NCBI RefSeq assembly: GCF_900166665.1
Contig: NZ_LT800494.1
Span: 1,628,730 to 1,692,729 of the forward strand
Direction of reading: 5' to 3'
DNA from: Cytobacillus gottheilii
GTDB lineage: Bacteria > Bacillota > Bacilli > Bacillales > Cytobacillaceae
DNA: 64,000 bases
A program made the position numbers and the translations under genes. The notes below the pieces were generated by a model. That model was not told the DNA's origin and did not search any database. It saw nothing but the letters and a program-made list of their open reading frames with translations. Of the stretch, positions 45,916 through 55,573 are shown one piece after another. Position 1 is the stretch's first letter. Each line of letters opens with the position of its first letter.

Positions 45916-46404
45916 TTGGGAAATGCCATTGTAAAGACGCAAATGGAGGACGTTAAAAATTTCCTAGGGAATACTGTATCTGTATTTGAAAATTTTCTGA
46001 ACGAAACTACAGTATCTGGATTATTATCTGAAGAACAAGGAAACAAGGAATATTATAAACAAGTGTTATCTAATATAAGAAAGCTGCTCGTTTATTGTGA
46101 AGAAGGCTTGGATGCTTGTAATGTCATCATTCTAGGTGAACCGTTTCAAAAGGGAGCAGCTGAAAAAACGCTATATCGCATTTATCATCAATGTGTAGAA
46201 GAGTTCTTCTCTCCTAAAAATGATACATGGTTTGAAAATAGCCGTTCTGCCTATACAGGTAAAAACTCGATCCGATTCCATGAGAGCGTACCTCAGAGTG
46301 TAAAGGATCTTTTCAAAGGTTTAGAAGCTGATTTTCAGCATATTAGAGAAGAACTGGAATATTATGAAACGGATTACAGAACCAAAATGATTCAATCAAG
46401 ATAA
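45916..46404 (+). CDS. ypuI: YpuI family protein (DUF3907)
   Basis: 162 aa, helical, soluble. The start is TTG 45916, 6 bp after CTGGAGGTG. The block NIRKLLVYCEEGLDACNVI and the place directly after scpB match ypuI of B. subtilis. Function unknown. A 217-bp gap precedes it in which I see no other supported gene. Confidence 0.82.
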   Translation: MGNAIVKTQMEDVKNFLGNTVSVFENFLNETTVSGLLSEEQGNKEYYKQVLSNIRKLLVYCEEGLDACNVIILGEPFQKGAAEKTLYRIYHQCVEEFFSPKNDTWFENSRSAYTGKNSIRFHESVPQSVKDLFKGLEADFQHIREELEYYETDYRTKMIQSR

Positions 46405-46423
46405 CGTACAATCCATATTATAG

Positions 46424-46464
46424 AAGCCGAAACAATGTTGAAAAATTGCTTTCGGCTTTTTTTC
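46424..46464 (+). terminator. Terminator of ypuI
   Basis: AAGCCGAAA (46424-46432) pairs with TTTCGGCTT (46450-46458), with an inner CAAT/ATTG pair, followed by T run. Confidence 0.88.
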
Positions 46465-46652
46465 TGCCTGAAAGTTCCTTTGACACATAAAAATTTGGAG
46501 TAAGAGGTGCGCTCTATGCGGGTTAGGAAAATAATCATTATGTGAGTAGCTATAAGTAGAGCTGTTTTGGAGTTTTCTATTATCAATACACTGGTTAGAT
46601 TCATGATTTTTTCTATAGCTTAGTAGAAGAATTTTTCATTCTAGCGGCCAAG

Positions 46653-46670
46653 CAATGGTTCATACCATTG
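46653..46670. promoter_or_regulatory. Perfect 7+4+7 inverted repeat before the superoxide dismutase gene
   Basis: CAATGGT-TCAT-ACCATTG lies 33 bp before the start codon and just ahead of AGGAGGTC. It could be an operator or an mRNA hairpin that affects translation. The rest of the 299-bp gap after ypuI holds no gene that I can see. Confidence 0.45.
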
Positions 46671-46703
46671 TAGGAGGTCAGAGAAAAAGGAAGGAAGGTT
46701 CAT

Positions 46704-47597
46704 ATGAGCAAGATGAATGATTATGTACAGGATGTTTTTAAATGGAATAGTGAAATGAAGAAGTTTCTTGAATCTGAAAATGTTGACCGTAATAATGAAC
46801 TGTGGAAGAAAATGGAAAATTTTACTGAAATAATGAATATGTTAAATCAGCCGTTAAATGCTCAAGAAATCAATCATATTCATGAACAGGTAGAAGATTT
46901 GCATGAAGATATGGAAAATTATTTTCGGGAACGATCAAGCTTAGGAAGCATCTTTTCTATTCAAGAACCCTTTATTTCACCTGGTAAACATGTATTGCCT
47001 CCACTTCCTTATCATTATAATAGCCTTGAACCTTATATTTCAGAAGAAATCATGAAATTGCATCATGACAAGCATCACCAATCATATGTGGATGGCTTAA
47101 ACAAAGCAGAAAATGAATTAGAAAAGGCTAGGAAAAAGAATGATTTTTCCCTTATAAAGCATTGGTCGAGGGAATTAGCCTTTCATGGATCCGGTCATTA
47201 TTTGCATACAATATTCTGGAATAACATGTCTCCTAACGGAGGCGGAAAGCCTGCTGGAGCCCTATTAAAAGAAATAGAAAAATACTTTGGCAGCTTTGAT
47301 CACTTCAAAAAGCAGTTTTCTGAAGCGGCAAAACAGGTTGAAGGCGTAGGCTGGGCAATCCTGGTTTGGTCGCCAAGATCGCGGCATTTAGAAATTCTTC
47401 AATCTGAAAGGCATATGATCTTAACACAATGGGATACCATCCCGCTGCTTGCCTTGGACGTCTGGGAACATGCTTATTATTTGCAGTACAAAAATAAGAA
47501 AGCAGATTATGTTGATCAGTGGTGGAACGTAGTGAACTGGAAAGACGTTGAAGACCGATACTTAAAAGCATCAGAATTGAAGTGGAAGCCATATTAA
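46704..47597 (+). CDS. sodF: Superoxide dismutase (Fe/Mn) with N-terminal extension
   Basis: 297 aa. About 95 residues of a charged helical extension precede a complete Fe/Mn-SOD domain that starts LPPLPYHYNSLEPYIS. Metal ligands are the His in KLHHDKHHQSYV, the His in FHGSGHYLH, and Asp and His in DVWEHAYYLQY. It turns superoxide into hydrogen peroxide. The extra N-terminal part is the form called SodF in B. subtilis; its purpose is unknown. ATG with GGAAGGAAGG upstream. Placed before dacB. Confidence 0.88.
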   Translation: MSKMNDYVQDVFKWNSEMKKFLESENVDRNNELWKKMENFTEIMNMLNQPLNAQEINHIHEQVEDLHEDMENYFRERSSLGSIFSIQEPFISPGKHVLPPLPYHYNSLEPYISEEIMKLHHDKHHQSYVDGLNKAENELEKARKKNDFSLIKHWSRELAFHGSGHYLHTIFWNNMSPNGGGKPAGALLKEIEKYFGSFDHFKKQFSEAAKQVEGVGWAILVWSPRSRHLEILQSERHMILTQWDTIPLLALDVWEHAYYLQYKNKKADYVDQWWNVVNWKDVEDRYLKASELKWKPY

Positions 47598-47780
47598 TAA
47601 AAAAGGCTCTTTTCTGAAACATTCTCATTTTAATATCACTTTTTAAAGGAGCATTTTAGTCATATCTCTGTTGAATGAAGCGAAATAGTGGGATACTCCT
47701 GCACATGCGAGTACTCTGAAGCTTCGTACATGATTATAAAGACAACAAAGTTTGCAAAACAGACATAAAAAATAAGCAGG
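47598..47780. other. Gap after sodF
   Basis: 183 bp, AT-rich, with a short AAAGGCTCTTTT stretch after the sodF stop. I see no gene or clear site in it; the terminator and the dacB promoter follow to its right. Confidence 0.3.
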
Positions 47781-47826
47781 GCACGAGGAATGGATACTTG
47801 CTATCCAATTTCTTGTGCTTTTTTTA
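47781..47826 (+). terminator. Terminator between sodF and dacB
   Basis: GCACGAGGAATGGATA pairs with TATCCAATTTCTTGTGC (two G-U pairs, one bulge) and runs into T7. Confidence 0.82.
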
Positions 47827-47861
47827 AAAGTAAATGTATGACCTCTTATATTAGTTTCAAG

Positions 47862-47889
47862 TCATAACTCTATTTCGCTTGCATAAACT
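47862..47889 (+). promoter_or_regulatory. Sigma-E-like promoter of dacB-spmA-spmB
   Basis: TCATAAC (47862-47868), 13 bp, CATAAACT (47882-47889) resembles KMATATT / CATACANT. This operon is sigma-E controlled in B. subtilis. Confidence 0.6.
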
Positions 47890-47922
47890 TGTACAAACAA
47901 TAATGTGAAACGGGGATTGGCA

Positions 47923-49074
47923 ATGAAACTCTTTAAAAAGCTCATCATTTTAATGATTACTTTGACATTTCTTTTGATGAATGTCCCGCATAAAGCAGCA
48001 GCTGCCATTTCAGTCAGTGCGAGCAGCGCGATTTTAATGGAGCAAGACTCTGGAAGGGTATTATACGGAAAAGAGGCTAATACGAAAAGAAGAATTGCCA
48101 GTATTACCAAGATTATGACGGCAATTCTTGCGGTCGAGTCTGACAAGCTTGATGAAATGGTTAAAGTAAGCGGGAATGCGATTAGGGCAGAGGGATCTTC
48201 CATCTACCTCCAGGAAGGTGAAAAAATAAAGCTTGAAGATTTAGTTTATGGATTAATGCTGAGATCTGGAAACGATGCAGCAGTAGCGATTGCAGAGCAT
48301 ATTGGAGGCAGTTTAGAAGGCTTTGTCTTTTTAATGAATCAGAAGGCAGAGGAAATTGGTATGATCAATACTCATTTTGAAAATCCACATGGATTGGATG
48401 ACCATGAGAATCACCATTCAACCGCATATGATATGGCGATTTTAACTCGATACGCTATGGAAAATGAGATGTATCAAAAGATTTCGGGAACAAAAGTACA
48501 TAAAGCTCCAAATCCTAACGAAAGCTGGGACAGGGTCTGGAATAATAAGAACCGACTGCTAACTCAACTGTATGATCATACAACCGGGGGCAAAACGGGC
48601 TATACCAAAAGAGCGAAGCGCACTTTAGTAACAACCGCTGAAAAGGATGGACTAGAGCTAATCGCTGTAACACTGAACGGTCCAGATGACTGGAATGATC
48701 ATATCCAGATGTATGAAACAGCCTTCAAAACCTATGAGTCTGTAAAGGTCCTATCAGAAGGGATCATAAAAGAGACGGATGAAAAACAATATAAAAATAA
48801 AATTTATCTTAAAAGTGATTATAACTACCCGGTAACAGCTGAAGAGAAAGAAAATTTTAAAGTAGAGTATCAATTAACCAAGCCTAAGGAAAATTGGGGA
48901 AATCCTGAAAATATACCTGATGTTGTCGGGAAAGCGATTGTCTATTTGAACAATGAACAAATAAAAACGATGCCTATTTATTATGAAAAAGAGGAAGAAC
49001 TCGAAGAAAAAACGTTCTTTGACAAGTTCCGCAGTTTATTTTCATTTATTGTTGGTGTAAAGCAAGATGGTTAA
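47923..49074 (+). CDS. dacB: Spore cortex D-alanyl-D-alanine carboxypeptidase
   Basis: 383 aa from ATG 47923, behind CGGGGA. Signal peptide to about residue 28 (KAAAA). Ser60-X-X-Lys63 (ASITK), SGN in LRSGNDAAVAI and KTG in GGKTGYT are complete; a C-terminal PBP5-like domain follows. It lowers cross-linking of the cortex in the mother cell. It overlaps spmA by 8 bp, and its link to spmA-spmB separates it from dacF. Confidence 0.94.
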   Translation: MKLFKKLIILMITLTFLLMNVPHKAAAAISVSASSAILMEQDSGRVLYGKEANTKRRIASITKIMTAILAVESDKLDEMVKVSGNAIRAEGSSIYLQEGEKIKLEDLVYGLMLRSGNDAAVAIAEHIGGSLEGFVFLMNQKAEEIGMINTHFENPHGLDDHENHHSTAYDMAILTRYAMENEMYQKISGTKVHKAPNPNESWDRVWNNKNRLLTQLYDHTTGGKTGYTKRAKRTLVTTAEKDGLELIAVTLNGPDDWNDHIQMYETAFKTYESVKVLSEGIIKETDEKQYKNKIYLKSDYNYPVTAEEKENFKVEYQLTKPKENWGNPENIPDVVGKAIVYLNNEQIKTMPIYYEKEEELEEKTFFDKFRSLFSFIVGVKQDG

Positions 49075-49654
49075 TATCATATGGGTGCTATTGACCGTGA
49101 TCGGGATTGTTTTTGCCATGTTCAATGGAACAATGAGTGAAGTGAATGAGGCTGTCTTTAATGGAGCAAAAGAGGCAGTCACGTTATGTATAGGATTAAT
49201 CAGTATTCTCGTTTTCTGGCTTGGCATGATGAGAATTGCAGAGGATGCTGGCTTATTGAAAAAACTAGCCAGCTTGTTTAGGCCGATTGTCAAAAGGCTT
49301 TTTCCGGAAGTGCCAAACGACCATCCTGCAATGGGGTATATCCTTTCCAATATGATGGCTAATTTATTTGGATTAGGCAACGCGGCGACACCACTTGGCA
49401 TTAAAGCGATGGAAGAACTAAAAAATTTAAATGGCGGAAAGGATTATGCAAGCCGCTCTATGATAACTTTCCTGGCAATCAATACTTCGAGCATTACCCT
49501 CATCCCAACAACTGTTATTGCCATTCGCATGAATTATGATTCCGCCAATCCGACGGATATTGTCGGACCGACGCTAATTGCAACCTTTTGCTCTGCTCTT
49601 GGTGCTATCTTAATTGACCGCTATTTTTATTACAGAAGAACTCGAAAAGGATGA
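49067..49654 (+). CDS. spmA: Spore maturation protein A
   Basis: 195 aa, membrane protein of the nucleoside-recognition (Gate) fold: LGMMRIAEDAGLLKKLASLFRPIVKRLFP and NMMANLFGLGNAATPLGIKAME are family signatures. With SpmB it is needed for full spore core dehydration and heat resistance. ATG 49067 lies inside the end of dacB; spmB follows 6 bp after its stop. Confidence 0.95.
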   Translation: MVNIIWVLLTVIGIVFAMFNGTMSEVNEAVFNGAKEAVTLCIGLISILVFWLGMMRIAEDAGLLKKLASLFRPIVKRLFPEVPNDHPAMGYILSNMMANLFGLGNAATPLGIKAMEELKNLNGGKDYASRSMITFLAINTSSITLIPTTVIAIRMNYDSANPTDIVGPTLIATFCSALGAILIDRYFYYRRTRKG

Positions 49655-49660
49655 GGTTGT

Positions 49661-50191
49661 ATGCAAATTGTTTCTCTTATATCTTTGTGGTTTATCCCCG
49701 TTTTAATTGGCATCATACTGATCTACGGTACGATGAAAAAAGTACCTACCTATGAAAGCTTTACTGAGGGCGGGAAAGAAGGCATTAAAATTGCGGTATC
49801 GATTATTCCATTTCTTGTTGGAATGCTTGTGGCCATTTCGGTTTTCAGGGCATCAGGAGCACTTGAGTATATGATGGGATTCATCAAACCCGCGTTAGAG
49901 GCGATCGGAATTCCAGCTGAAATTGTCCCGCTTGCAATCATCCGCCCCATTTCAGGAACAGCAGCACTGGGGATGACGAGTGACTTGATCGCTTCCTATG
50001 GACCAGATTCTTTTATTGGAAGACTGGCTTCCGTGCTCCAGGGAAGTACAGATACTACCTTTTATGTGCTGACTGTCTATTTTGGAGCTGTAGGCATTAA
50101 GAAAATGGGGGATGCATTAAAAGTTGGCCTGCTGGCTGACCTTGTCGGCATCGCTGCAGCCATCATCGTCGTAACACTTCTTTTTGCTTAA
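49661..50191 (+). CDS. spmB: Spore maturation protein B
   Basis: 176 aa, membrane protein with the second Gate domain: FTEGGKEGIKIAVSIIPFLVGML and IRPISGTAALGMTSDLIASYGPDSFIG. The product of dacB-spmA-spmB acts on the cortex during spore formation. ATG with AAGGATGAGG upstream. A terminator follows after ~20 bp. Confidence 0.95.
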   Translation: MQIVSLISLWFIPVLIGIILIYGTMKKVPTYESFTEGGKEGIKIAVSIIPFLVGMLVAISVFRASGALEYMMGFIKPALEAIGIPAEIVPLAIIRPISGTAALGMTSDLIASYGPDSFIGRLASVLQGSTDTTFYVLTVYFGAVGIKKMGDALKVGLLADLVGIAAAIIVVTLLFA

Positions 50192-50212
50192 AACAATATA
50201 TTTAATGATTAT

Positions 50213-50250
50213 AAAAGCCTTGGGGAGGAAACCTAAGTGCTTTTTTTTTG
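50213..50250 (+). terminator. Terminator of dacB-spmA-spmB
   Basis: AAGC-CTTGGG pairs with CCTAAG-T-GCTT (one bulge) and runs into T9. Confidence 0.75.
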
Positions 50251-50385
50251 TCTATTTTTATCTTAATAAGCTAAATTCCTGCGAGTTTTTACAGTTTATC
50301 GTATAGCTTACTTTGAAAAGATGCTGGAATATGGCATAATTCATAAGGATAGAAAATGTATTGTCGAAATATATGAGGTGACATA

Positions 50386-51114
50386 ATGGAAAGATTGCAA
50401 AAAGTAATAGCCCATGCCGGCATTGCGTCAAGACGCAAAGCGGAACAATTAATAAGCGAGGGGCATGTAAAAGTAAATGGTCAAGTCGTCAAAGAATTGG
50501 GAGTGAAAGTTGGCTCTAATGATAAAGTAGAAGTTGATGGCATTCCGATTGAACGGGAGCAGCCTGTTTATTTCTTATTTTACAAACCAAGAGGAGTTCT
50601 CTCCGCAGTATCAGATGATAAAGGCAGAAAAGTAGTAACTGATTATTTTCAGCAAATTGAACAGCGTATTTATCCTGTTGGCAGATTAGATTATGAAACT
50701 TCCGGCTTGCTGCTTTTAACAAATGATGGGGAATTCGCTAACCTATTAATGCATCCAAGAAGTGAAATTGAAAAGGTCTATGTTGCAAAAGTGAAAGGCA
50801 TTCCATCAAAAGAAAGCCTAAAAAGCCTGCAGAAAGGCATCCGTCTTGAAGATGGAAAAACAGCACCAGCGAAATCAAAGCTTTTATCTATGGATAAGAA
50901 AAAACAAACAGCAATCGTTGAATTAATTATTCATGAGGGGAAGAACCGTCAAGTGCGCCGAATGTTTGAAGCCATTGGACACAATGTTCTTAAATTGAAA
51001 AGAGAGAGATATGCAACACTAACATTAGAGGGGCTTTCTCCTGGTGATGGAAGAGAATTGACTGCTCATGAAGTGAAGCAGCTGAGAACAATAGCAACAC
51101 AAGGAAAAAAATAG
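50386..51114 (+). CDS. rluB: 23S rRNA pseudouridine synthase B
   Basis: 242 aa. N-terminal S4 RNA-binding domain (LQKVIAHAGIASRRKAEQLI), then the RsuA/RluB catalytic domain with the active Asp in VGRLDYETSGLLLLTNDG and the NRQVRRMFEAIGH block. It makes pseudouridine in helix 89 of 23S rRNA (position 2605 in E. coli counting). ATG behind GAGGTGAC. Placed between spmB and resA as in B. subtilis. Confidence 0.94.
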   Translation: MERLQKVIAHAGIASRRKAEQLISEGHVKVNGQVVKELGVKVGSNDKVEVDGIPIEREQPVYFLFYKPRGVLSAVSDDKGRKVVTDYFQQIEQRIYPVGRLDYETSGLLLLTNDGEFANLLMHPRSEIEKVYVAKVKGIPSKESLKSLQKGIRLEDGKTAPAKSKLLSMDKKKQTAIVELIIHEGKNRQVRRMFEAIGHNVLKLKRERYATLTLEGLSPGDGRELTAHEVKQLRTIATQGKK

Positions 51115-51141
51115 AACAACAGGAAATATTTTCGCATAAAT

Positions 51142-51167
51142 GTCACATTTACTTCACATAGTTAACA
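51142..51167 (+). promoter_or_regulatory. PhoP/ResD-type direct repeats upstream of resA
   Basis: GTCACA (51142), TTCACA (51153) and TTAACA (51162) are copies of the TT(A/C)ACA word, the first two at an 11-bp period, ahead of a TATAAT at 51190-51195. resA is PhoP- and ResD-dependent in B. subtilis. Confidence 0.4.
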
Positions 51168-51285
51168 ACGTCTTTATGCTAATAAATGATATAATTATGT
51201 ACAAACTGCTTCTAAGAAGCAAAGTGACAAAATACACAATGTTTCCTTAACACTCTTGCCTTTTGTTTGAATGGGGAGGTATTCG

Positions 51286-51807
51286 ATGAAGAAAAAACGG
51301 CTTCTTATACGGACGGTGATTTTAATCCTGCTCGGAGCTGCCGTAGCGTATACATTATATGCTAATTTCAGCAGTGATGATATTAGAAAAGTGGCAATCA
51401 ATGAGAAAGCACCTGATTTTGTCTTAACAGATATGGAAGGAAATAAGCATCAGCTTTCCGATTATGAGGGACAAGGGGTATTCCTCAACTTCTGGGGAAC
51501 ATGGTGCAAGCCTTGCGAAAAAGAAATGCCTTATATGAACAATCAATATAAGCAATTCAAGGAACAAGGGGTACAAGTGCTTGCAGTGAATATTAACGAA
51601 TCTGAATTTGCAGTCGATAAATTCACTTCAAGGTATAACCTGGATTTTCCAATTGTGATTGACAAAGGGGAAGTAATGGAAGCATATGGAATAGGTCCTC
51701 TCCCTACAACGTTTTTAGTTGATAAGGATGGAATCGTTGTCAAACGTCTTGAAAGCGGAATGACGGAAGCAATGATAAAAGGGTACATGGAAGAGATTAA
51801 ACCATAA
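51286..51807 (+). CDS. resA: Thiol-disulfide oxidoreductase ResA
   Basis: 173 aa from ATG 51286, behind GGGGAGGT. An N-terminal membrane anchor (RTVILILLGAAVAYTLYA) is followed by a thioredoxin fold outside the membrane; active Cys74 and Cys77 in WGTWCKPCEKEMP. It reduces the haem-binding Cys pair of apocytochrome c. The resB gene follows after 22 bp. Confidence 0.95.
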   Translation: MKKKRLLIRTVILILLGAAVAYTLYANFSSDDIRKVAINEKAPDFVLTDMEGNKHQLSDYEGQGVFLNFWGTWCKPCEKEMPYMNNQYKQFKEQGVQVLAVNINESEFAVDKFTSRYNLDFPIVIDKGEVMEAYGIGPLPTTFLVDKDGIVVKRLESGMTEAMIKGYMEEIKP

Positions 51808-51829
51808 GGGTGTATGGGGAGTTTTTACA

Positions 51830-53449
51830 ATGAAAGAAGTAATTTGTGAATGCGGTCACCACAATCCGCATGGTACCGTTTTATGTGAATCATGCGGAAA
51901 AGTTTTAATTGAAAAAGAAAAAGATAAAAAGCTGCTTGATATGCGGTATGAGGGAAGTGCAAGGCGTTCTCAAACATACAATAAGACCATTATAGATAAA
52001 ATCTGGAACTTCTTTTCTTCTGTAAAGGTTGGCGTTTGGCTAATTGTCATCACATTGATTGCTTCTGCACTTGGTACGATCTTTCCGCAGGAGATGTACA
52101 TACCACCTGTGATGCCTGCATCGGAGTATTACGAAGATCAATACGGCTGGCTGGGGCAACTATATTATACACTGGGCTTTCATAATTTATACAGTTCATG
52201 GTGGTATCTGCTCTTAATTGCATCAATTGGGATTTCCATCATTATTGCCAGCTTGGATAGAGGGATTCCTCTATACAGATCTTTAAAGACTCAGCGAGTA
52301 ACAAGACACGAAGGGTTTCTAAAGAGACAGCGACTGTTTAGTGTGTCAGAGGTAGAAAAAGAAGACCAAGCGTTTGAAACAGTTAAAGAAAAGCTAAAGG
52401 CAAAACGTTATCGAATTCGGGAAGAGAATGGAAATATCCTGGCTGAAAAAGGAAGATTTTCGCGTTGGGGTCCGTATGTAAACCATGTGGGTCTGATTAT
52501 TTTCTTAATTGGCGGTATGCTCAGGTTTGTACCAGGCATGTATGTAGATGAAATTCTCTGGGTAAGAGAAGGCGAAACAAAAGTCATTCCTGAAACAGAA
52601 GGCCAATATTATCTTGAAAACCACGAATTTATTCTTGAGACGTACGATAAAGAAAATTCAAAAGAAGAATTTTCTGCTGCTATTGAAGACAAAGGAATGG
52701 TGGCGAAGAATTTCCAATCGAATGTCACATTGTATAAAACAAAGGGTGAAACCGTTCATGGTGAAACACCCCAACTGGAAAAAGTAAGAGATGAGAGCAT
52801 TCGAGTCAATCATCCGCTTAAATTCGAAGACTTAGCCCTTTACCAAGTAGATTATAAGCTTGATGAGTTGAATAAAATGACATTTGCTTTATCCAACAAA
52901 CAAACAAGTGAGGAGTACGGAGATTTAACGATTGACTTGTATGATCCTCGGGATTCCTATGATCTTGGTAATGGATATCAAGTAGAAATAGTCAGCTATT
53001 TCCCGGACTTTGAATTTGATGAAAACTCAGAGCCTATAACAAAGTCACGGATTCCAAACAATCCAGCATTTGTATTCAAAATGTTTACACCGGATAAGCC
53101 AGATGGTGAAGTTAGCTTTGTCGCTATACAGCAAACGATTGAACCTTTTACAGATAATGAGTACAAAATGTCCTTTAAAGCGGTGGAAACGAAAGATGTA
53201 ACAGCTTTAACTGTCAGAAAAGATTTAACACTATGGGTACTTGCATTAGGCGGATTCATTTTTATGATTGGTGTTGCACAAGGCTCCTATTGGAACCATC
53301 GCCGCGTCTGGCTGCGAAAAGTGGATGGTGAAGTTTGGGTGGCAGGGCATACAAATAAAAACTGGCATGGTCTTAAACGTGATATAGCGGCTGTTCTTGA
53401 TGGAACAAGCCTAAACGAACCGGCAGATCAGCTTGACAAGAAAGAGTAA
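51830..53449 (+). CDS. resB: Cytochrome c biogenesis protein ResB
   Basis: 539 aa. The N-terminus has a small zinc-ribbon-like element (Cys6, Cys8, Cys19, Cys22), then membrane helices around VGVWLIVITLIASALGTIFP and WWYLLLIASIGISIIIASL, a large outer domain, and a last helix (LWVLALGGFIFMIGVAQG). With ResC it brings haem across the membrane and joins it to cytochrome c (system II). ATG behind GGGAG. Confidence 0.94.
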   Translation: MKEVICECGHHNPHGTVLCESCGKVLIEKEKDKKLLDMRYEGSARRSQTYNKTIIDKIWNFFSSVKVGVWLIVITLIASALGTIFPQEMYIPPVMPASEYYEDQYGWLGQLYYTLGFHNLYSSWWYLLLIASIGISIIIASLDRGIPLYRSLKTQRVTRHEGFLKRQRLFSVSEVEKEDQAFETVKEKLKAKRYRIREENGNILAEKGRFSRWGPYVNHVGLIIFLIGGMLRFVPGMYVDEILWVREGETKVIPETEGQYYLENHEFILETYDKENSKEEFSAAIEDKGMVAKNFQSNVTLYKTKGETVHGETPQLEKVRDESIRVNHPLKFEDLALYQVDYKLDELNKMTFALSNKQTSEEYGDLTIDLYDPRDSYDLGNGYQVEIVSYFPDFEFDENSEPITKSRIPNNPAFVFKMFTPDKPDGEVSFVAIQQTIEPFTDNEYKMSFKAVETKDVTALTVRKDLTLWVLALGGFIFMIGVAQGSYWNHRRVWLRKVDGEVWVAGHTNKNWHGLKRDIAAVLDGTSLNEPADQLDKKE

Positions 53450-53467
53450 ACATAGGGGGGAACTTAG

Positions 53468-54667
53468 GTGGATTTAGTTAGTTTGAGCGGCAATCTTCTT
53501 TTTATTGCCTTTCTGCTCTACTTAGTAGGTACGGTATTTTTTGCCGGCTCTATAAAAGATAAACGCGCCAAGGAGAGAGAGAAAGGTAAGGGTCCAAATA
53601 AATGGGCCAAAACGGGCATTGCGATTACAATTGCCGGTTTTATTTCACAGTTAGGTTACTTTATTTTAAGATGGATTGCTGCAGGCCACGCTCCTGTTAG
53701 TAATTTATTTGAATTTACTACCTTTTTCGGTATGTCATTAGTAGGTGCATTTATTGTTATCTACTTTATTTACAAAACAGCAGTCTTAGGTTTATTTACA
53801 CTTCCAATTGCAATGCTGCTGATTGGTTATGCGGCAATGTTTCCTAGAGATATCTCGCCGCTGGTTCCTTCATTGCAAAGTCATTGGCTGCATATTCACG
53901 TAACAACAGCAGCGATGGGACAAGCTATTTTAGCAATTAGTTTTGCTGCCGGTCTTCTTTATTTAGTAAAAGTGATTGATCATACGAAAAAAACGAAAGA
54001 GAGCTTCTGGCTTGAAGCTGTTATGTTTGGTCTTGTTTGTACATTAGGATTTATTTTAATTTCTACAGGCTTTTCAGCTTCTGGGTATAAGGCTGATTTT
54101 AACTGGGTAGATAAAAATAATGTAGAGTCAGTTGCTGAATATCAGCTGCCTCCGCTCGTTGGTCCTAATGAAGGGGTAAGCTTGACAGAAGGTGCTATGG
54201 AGCCTCTAGTTGAGATGCCGGGAATTATTAATGCAAAAAAATTAAATACGGTCATTTGGTCAATACTAGCAGGAATTGTTTTATATCTTTTATTACGATT
54301 GATTTTGCGTAAACGGATTTCAGCAGCTCTTCAGCCTCTGACATCTAAGGTTAACGCAGATTTAGTTGACGAGATTGGGTATCGTTCCGTTTTAATTGGA
54401 TTTCCTGTATTTACGCTAGGTGCATTAGTGTTTGCAATGATCTGGGCACAAATTGCTTGGACGCGTTTTTGGGGCTGGGATCCGAAAGAGGTATGGGCTC
54501 TTATCACATTCTTATTCTATGCTGCCTATTTGCATCTTCGTCTTTCAAAAGGCTGGCATGGAAAAAAATCAGCATGGCTAGGTGTGATTGGTTTTATCAT
54601 CATTATGTTTAATCTTATTGTGGTGAACTTAGTTATAGCTGGTTTGCATTCATATGCAGGGTCATAA
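53468..54667 (+). CDS. resC: Cytochrome c biogenesis protein ResC (CcsA/CcsB type)
   Basis: 399 aa, about eight membrane helices, with the tryptophan-rich haem-binding motif [18 protein letters not shown] and conserved His in [14 protein letters not shown] and [13 protein letters not shown]. It forms the haem transporter/ligase with ResB. GTG start 53468 behind GGGGGGAAC, 18 bp after resB. Confidence 0.95.
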   Translation: MDLVSLSGNLLFIAFLLYLVGTVFFAGSIKDKRAKEREKGKGPNKWAKTGIAITIAGFISQLGYFILRWIAAGHAPVSNLFEFTTFFGMSLVGAFIVIYFIYKTAVLGLFTLPIAMLLIGYAAMFPRDISPLVPSLQSHWLHIHVTTAAMGQAILAISFAAGLLYLVKVIDHTKKTKESFWLEAVMFGLVCTLGFILISTGFSASGYKADFNWVDKNNVESVAEYQLPPLVGPNEGVSLTEGAMEPLVEMPGIINAKKLNTVIWSILAGIVLYLLLRLILRKRISAALQPLTSKVNADLVDEIGYRSVLIGFPVFTLGALVFAMIWAQIAWTRFWGWDPKEVWALITFLFYAAYLHLRLSKGWHGKKSAWLGVIGFIIIMFNLIVVNLVIAGLHSYAGS

Positions 54668-54722
54668 AGTATGCTTGCCTGCATTTCTAAGGATGTAGAA
54701 ATGTTGATCATATAAATCTTAT

Positions 54723-54755
54723 AGCCTTCACTATTAAACAGTGAAGGCTTTCTTT
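54723..54755 (+). terminator. Terminator after resC
   Basis: AGCCTTCACT (54723-54732) pairs with AGTGAAGGCT (54740-54749), followed by T-rich sequence. It separates resABC from resDE, which may allow separate control. Confidence 0.85.
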
Positions 54756-54856
54756 AAAAAGGTTCTTATCAGTTCGGTTATTGCTTTTATATCATTGGGC
54801 TTTTCTAGCTCTATGCCTTATAAAACATTCGTACTTTTAATAAGGAGATGAAGGAT

Positions 54857-55573
54857 ATGGATCAAAATGCAAAAATTTTAGTTGTAGATGACGAGGAAAG
54901 AATTCGCCGCTTATTAAAGATGTACCTGGAAAGAGAAGATTACATCATTGAAGAAGCTGAAGATGGAAATGAAGCATTGGAAAAGGCGCTTCATCAAGAA
55001 TACGATGTCATTCTTTTGGACTTAATGATGCCAGGAAAAGATGGACTTGAAGTGTGCCGTGAAATAAGAGAAAAAAAGGCAACTCCCATTATCATGCTGA
55101 CAGCCAAGGGAGAAGAGGTAAATCGTGTACAAGGTTTTGAAGTAGGAACAGATGATTACATTGTAAAACCATTCAGTCCTAGAGAAGTTGTTCTGCGCGT
55201 AAAAGCATTGCTCCGCCGTTCTTCAGCATCAACGTTTGTGCAGGCGGAACCTTCAGCTAAAGATGTGATTGTATTCCAGCATTTAACCATTGATAATGAT
55301 GCGCATAGAGTGTTAGCGGATGGAAAAGAAGTAAGTTTAACTCCTAAGGAATATGAGCTGCTTTATTTTCTGGCAAAGACTCCAGATAAAGTGTTTGATC
55401 GTGAACAGCTGCTCAAAGAGGTTTGGCATTATGAGTTTTTCGGCGATCTTAGAACTGTTGACACCCATGTCAAGCGCTTGCGGGAAAAGCTGAATAAAGT
55501 TTCAGAGCAGGCAGCAAGAATGATTGTTACCGTCTGGGGGGTAGGCTATAAATTTGAGGTTATTAATGAATGA
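54857..55573 (+). CDS. resD: Response regulator ResD
   Basis: 238 aa from ATG 54857, behind AAGGAGATGAAGG. OmpR type: receiver with Asp11-Asp12 and the phosphorylated Asp55 ([10 protein letters not shown]), Lys in IVKPFSP, then a C-terminal winged helix ([24 protein letters not shown]). It activates genes for low-oxygen and nitrite respiration and the res operon itself. It overlaps resE by 4 bp (ATGA). Confidence 0.95.
   Translation: MDQNAKILVVDDEERIRRLLKMYLEREDYIIEEAEDGNEALEKALHQEYDVILLDLMMPGKDGLEVCREIREKKATPIIMLTAKGEEVNRVQGFEVGTDDYIVKPFSPREVVLRVKALLRRSSASTFVQAEPSAKDVIVFQHLTIDNDAHRVLADGKEVSLTPKEYELLYFLAKTPDKVFDREQLLKEVWHYEFFGDLRTVDTHVKRLREKLNKVSEQAARMIVTVWGVGYKFEVINE

Noticed and set aside
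45804..45956. 50-codon frame starting ATG 45804 with AAAGGAC upstream
   Set aside because: It runs through the ypuI ribosome binding site and start in another frame and has no recognisable features, so it is probably chance.
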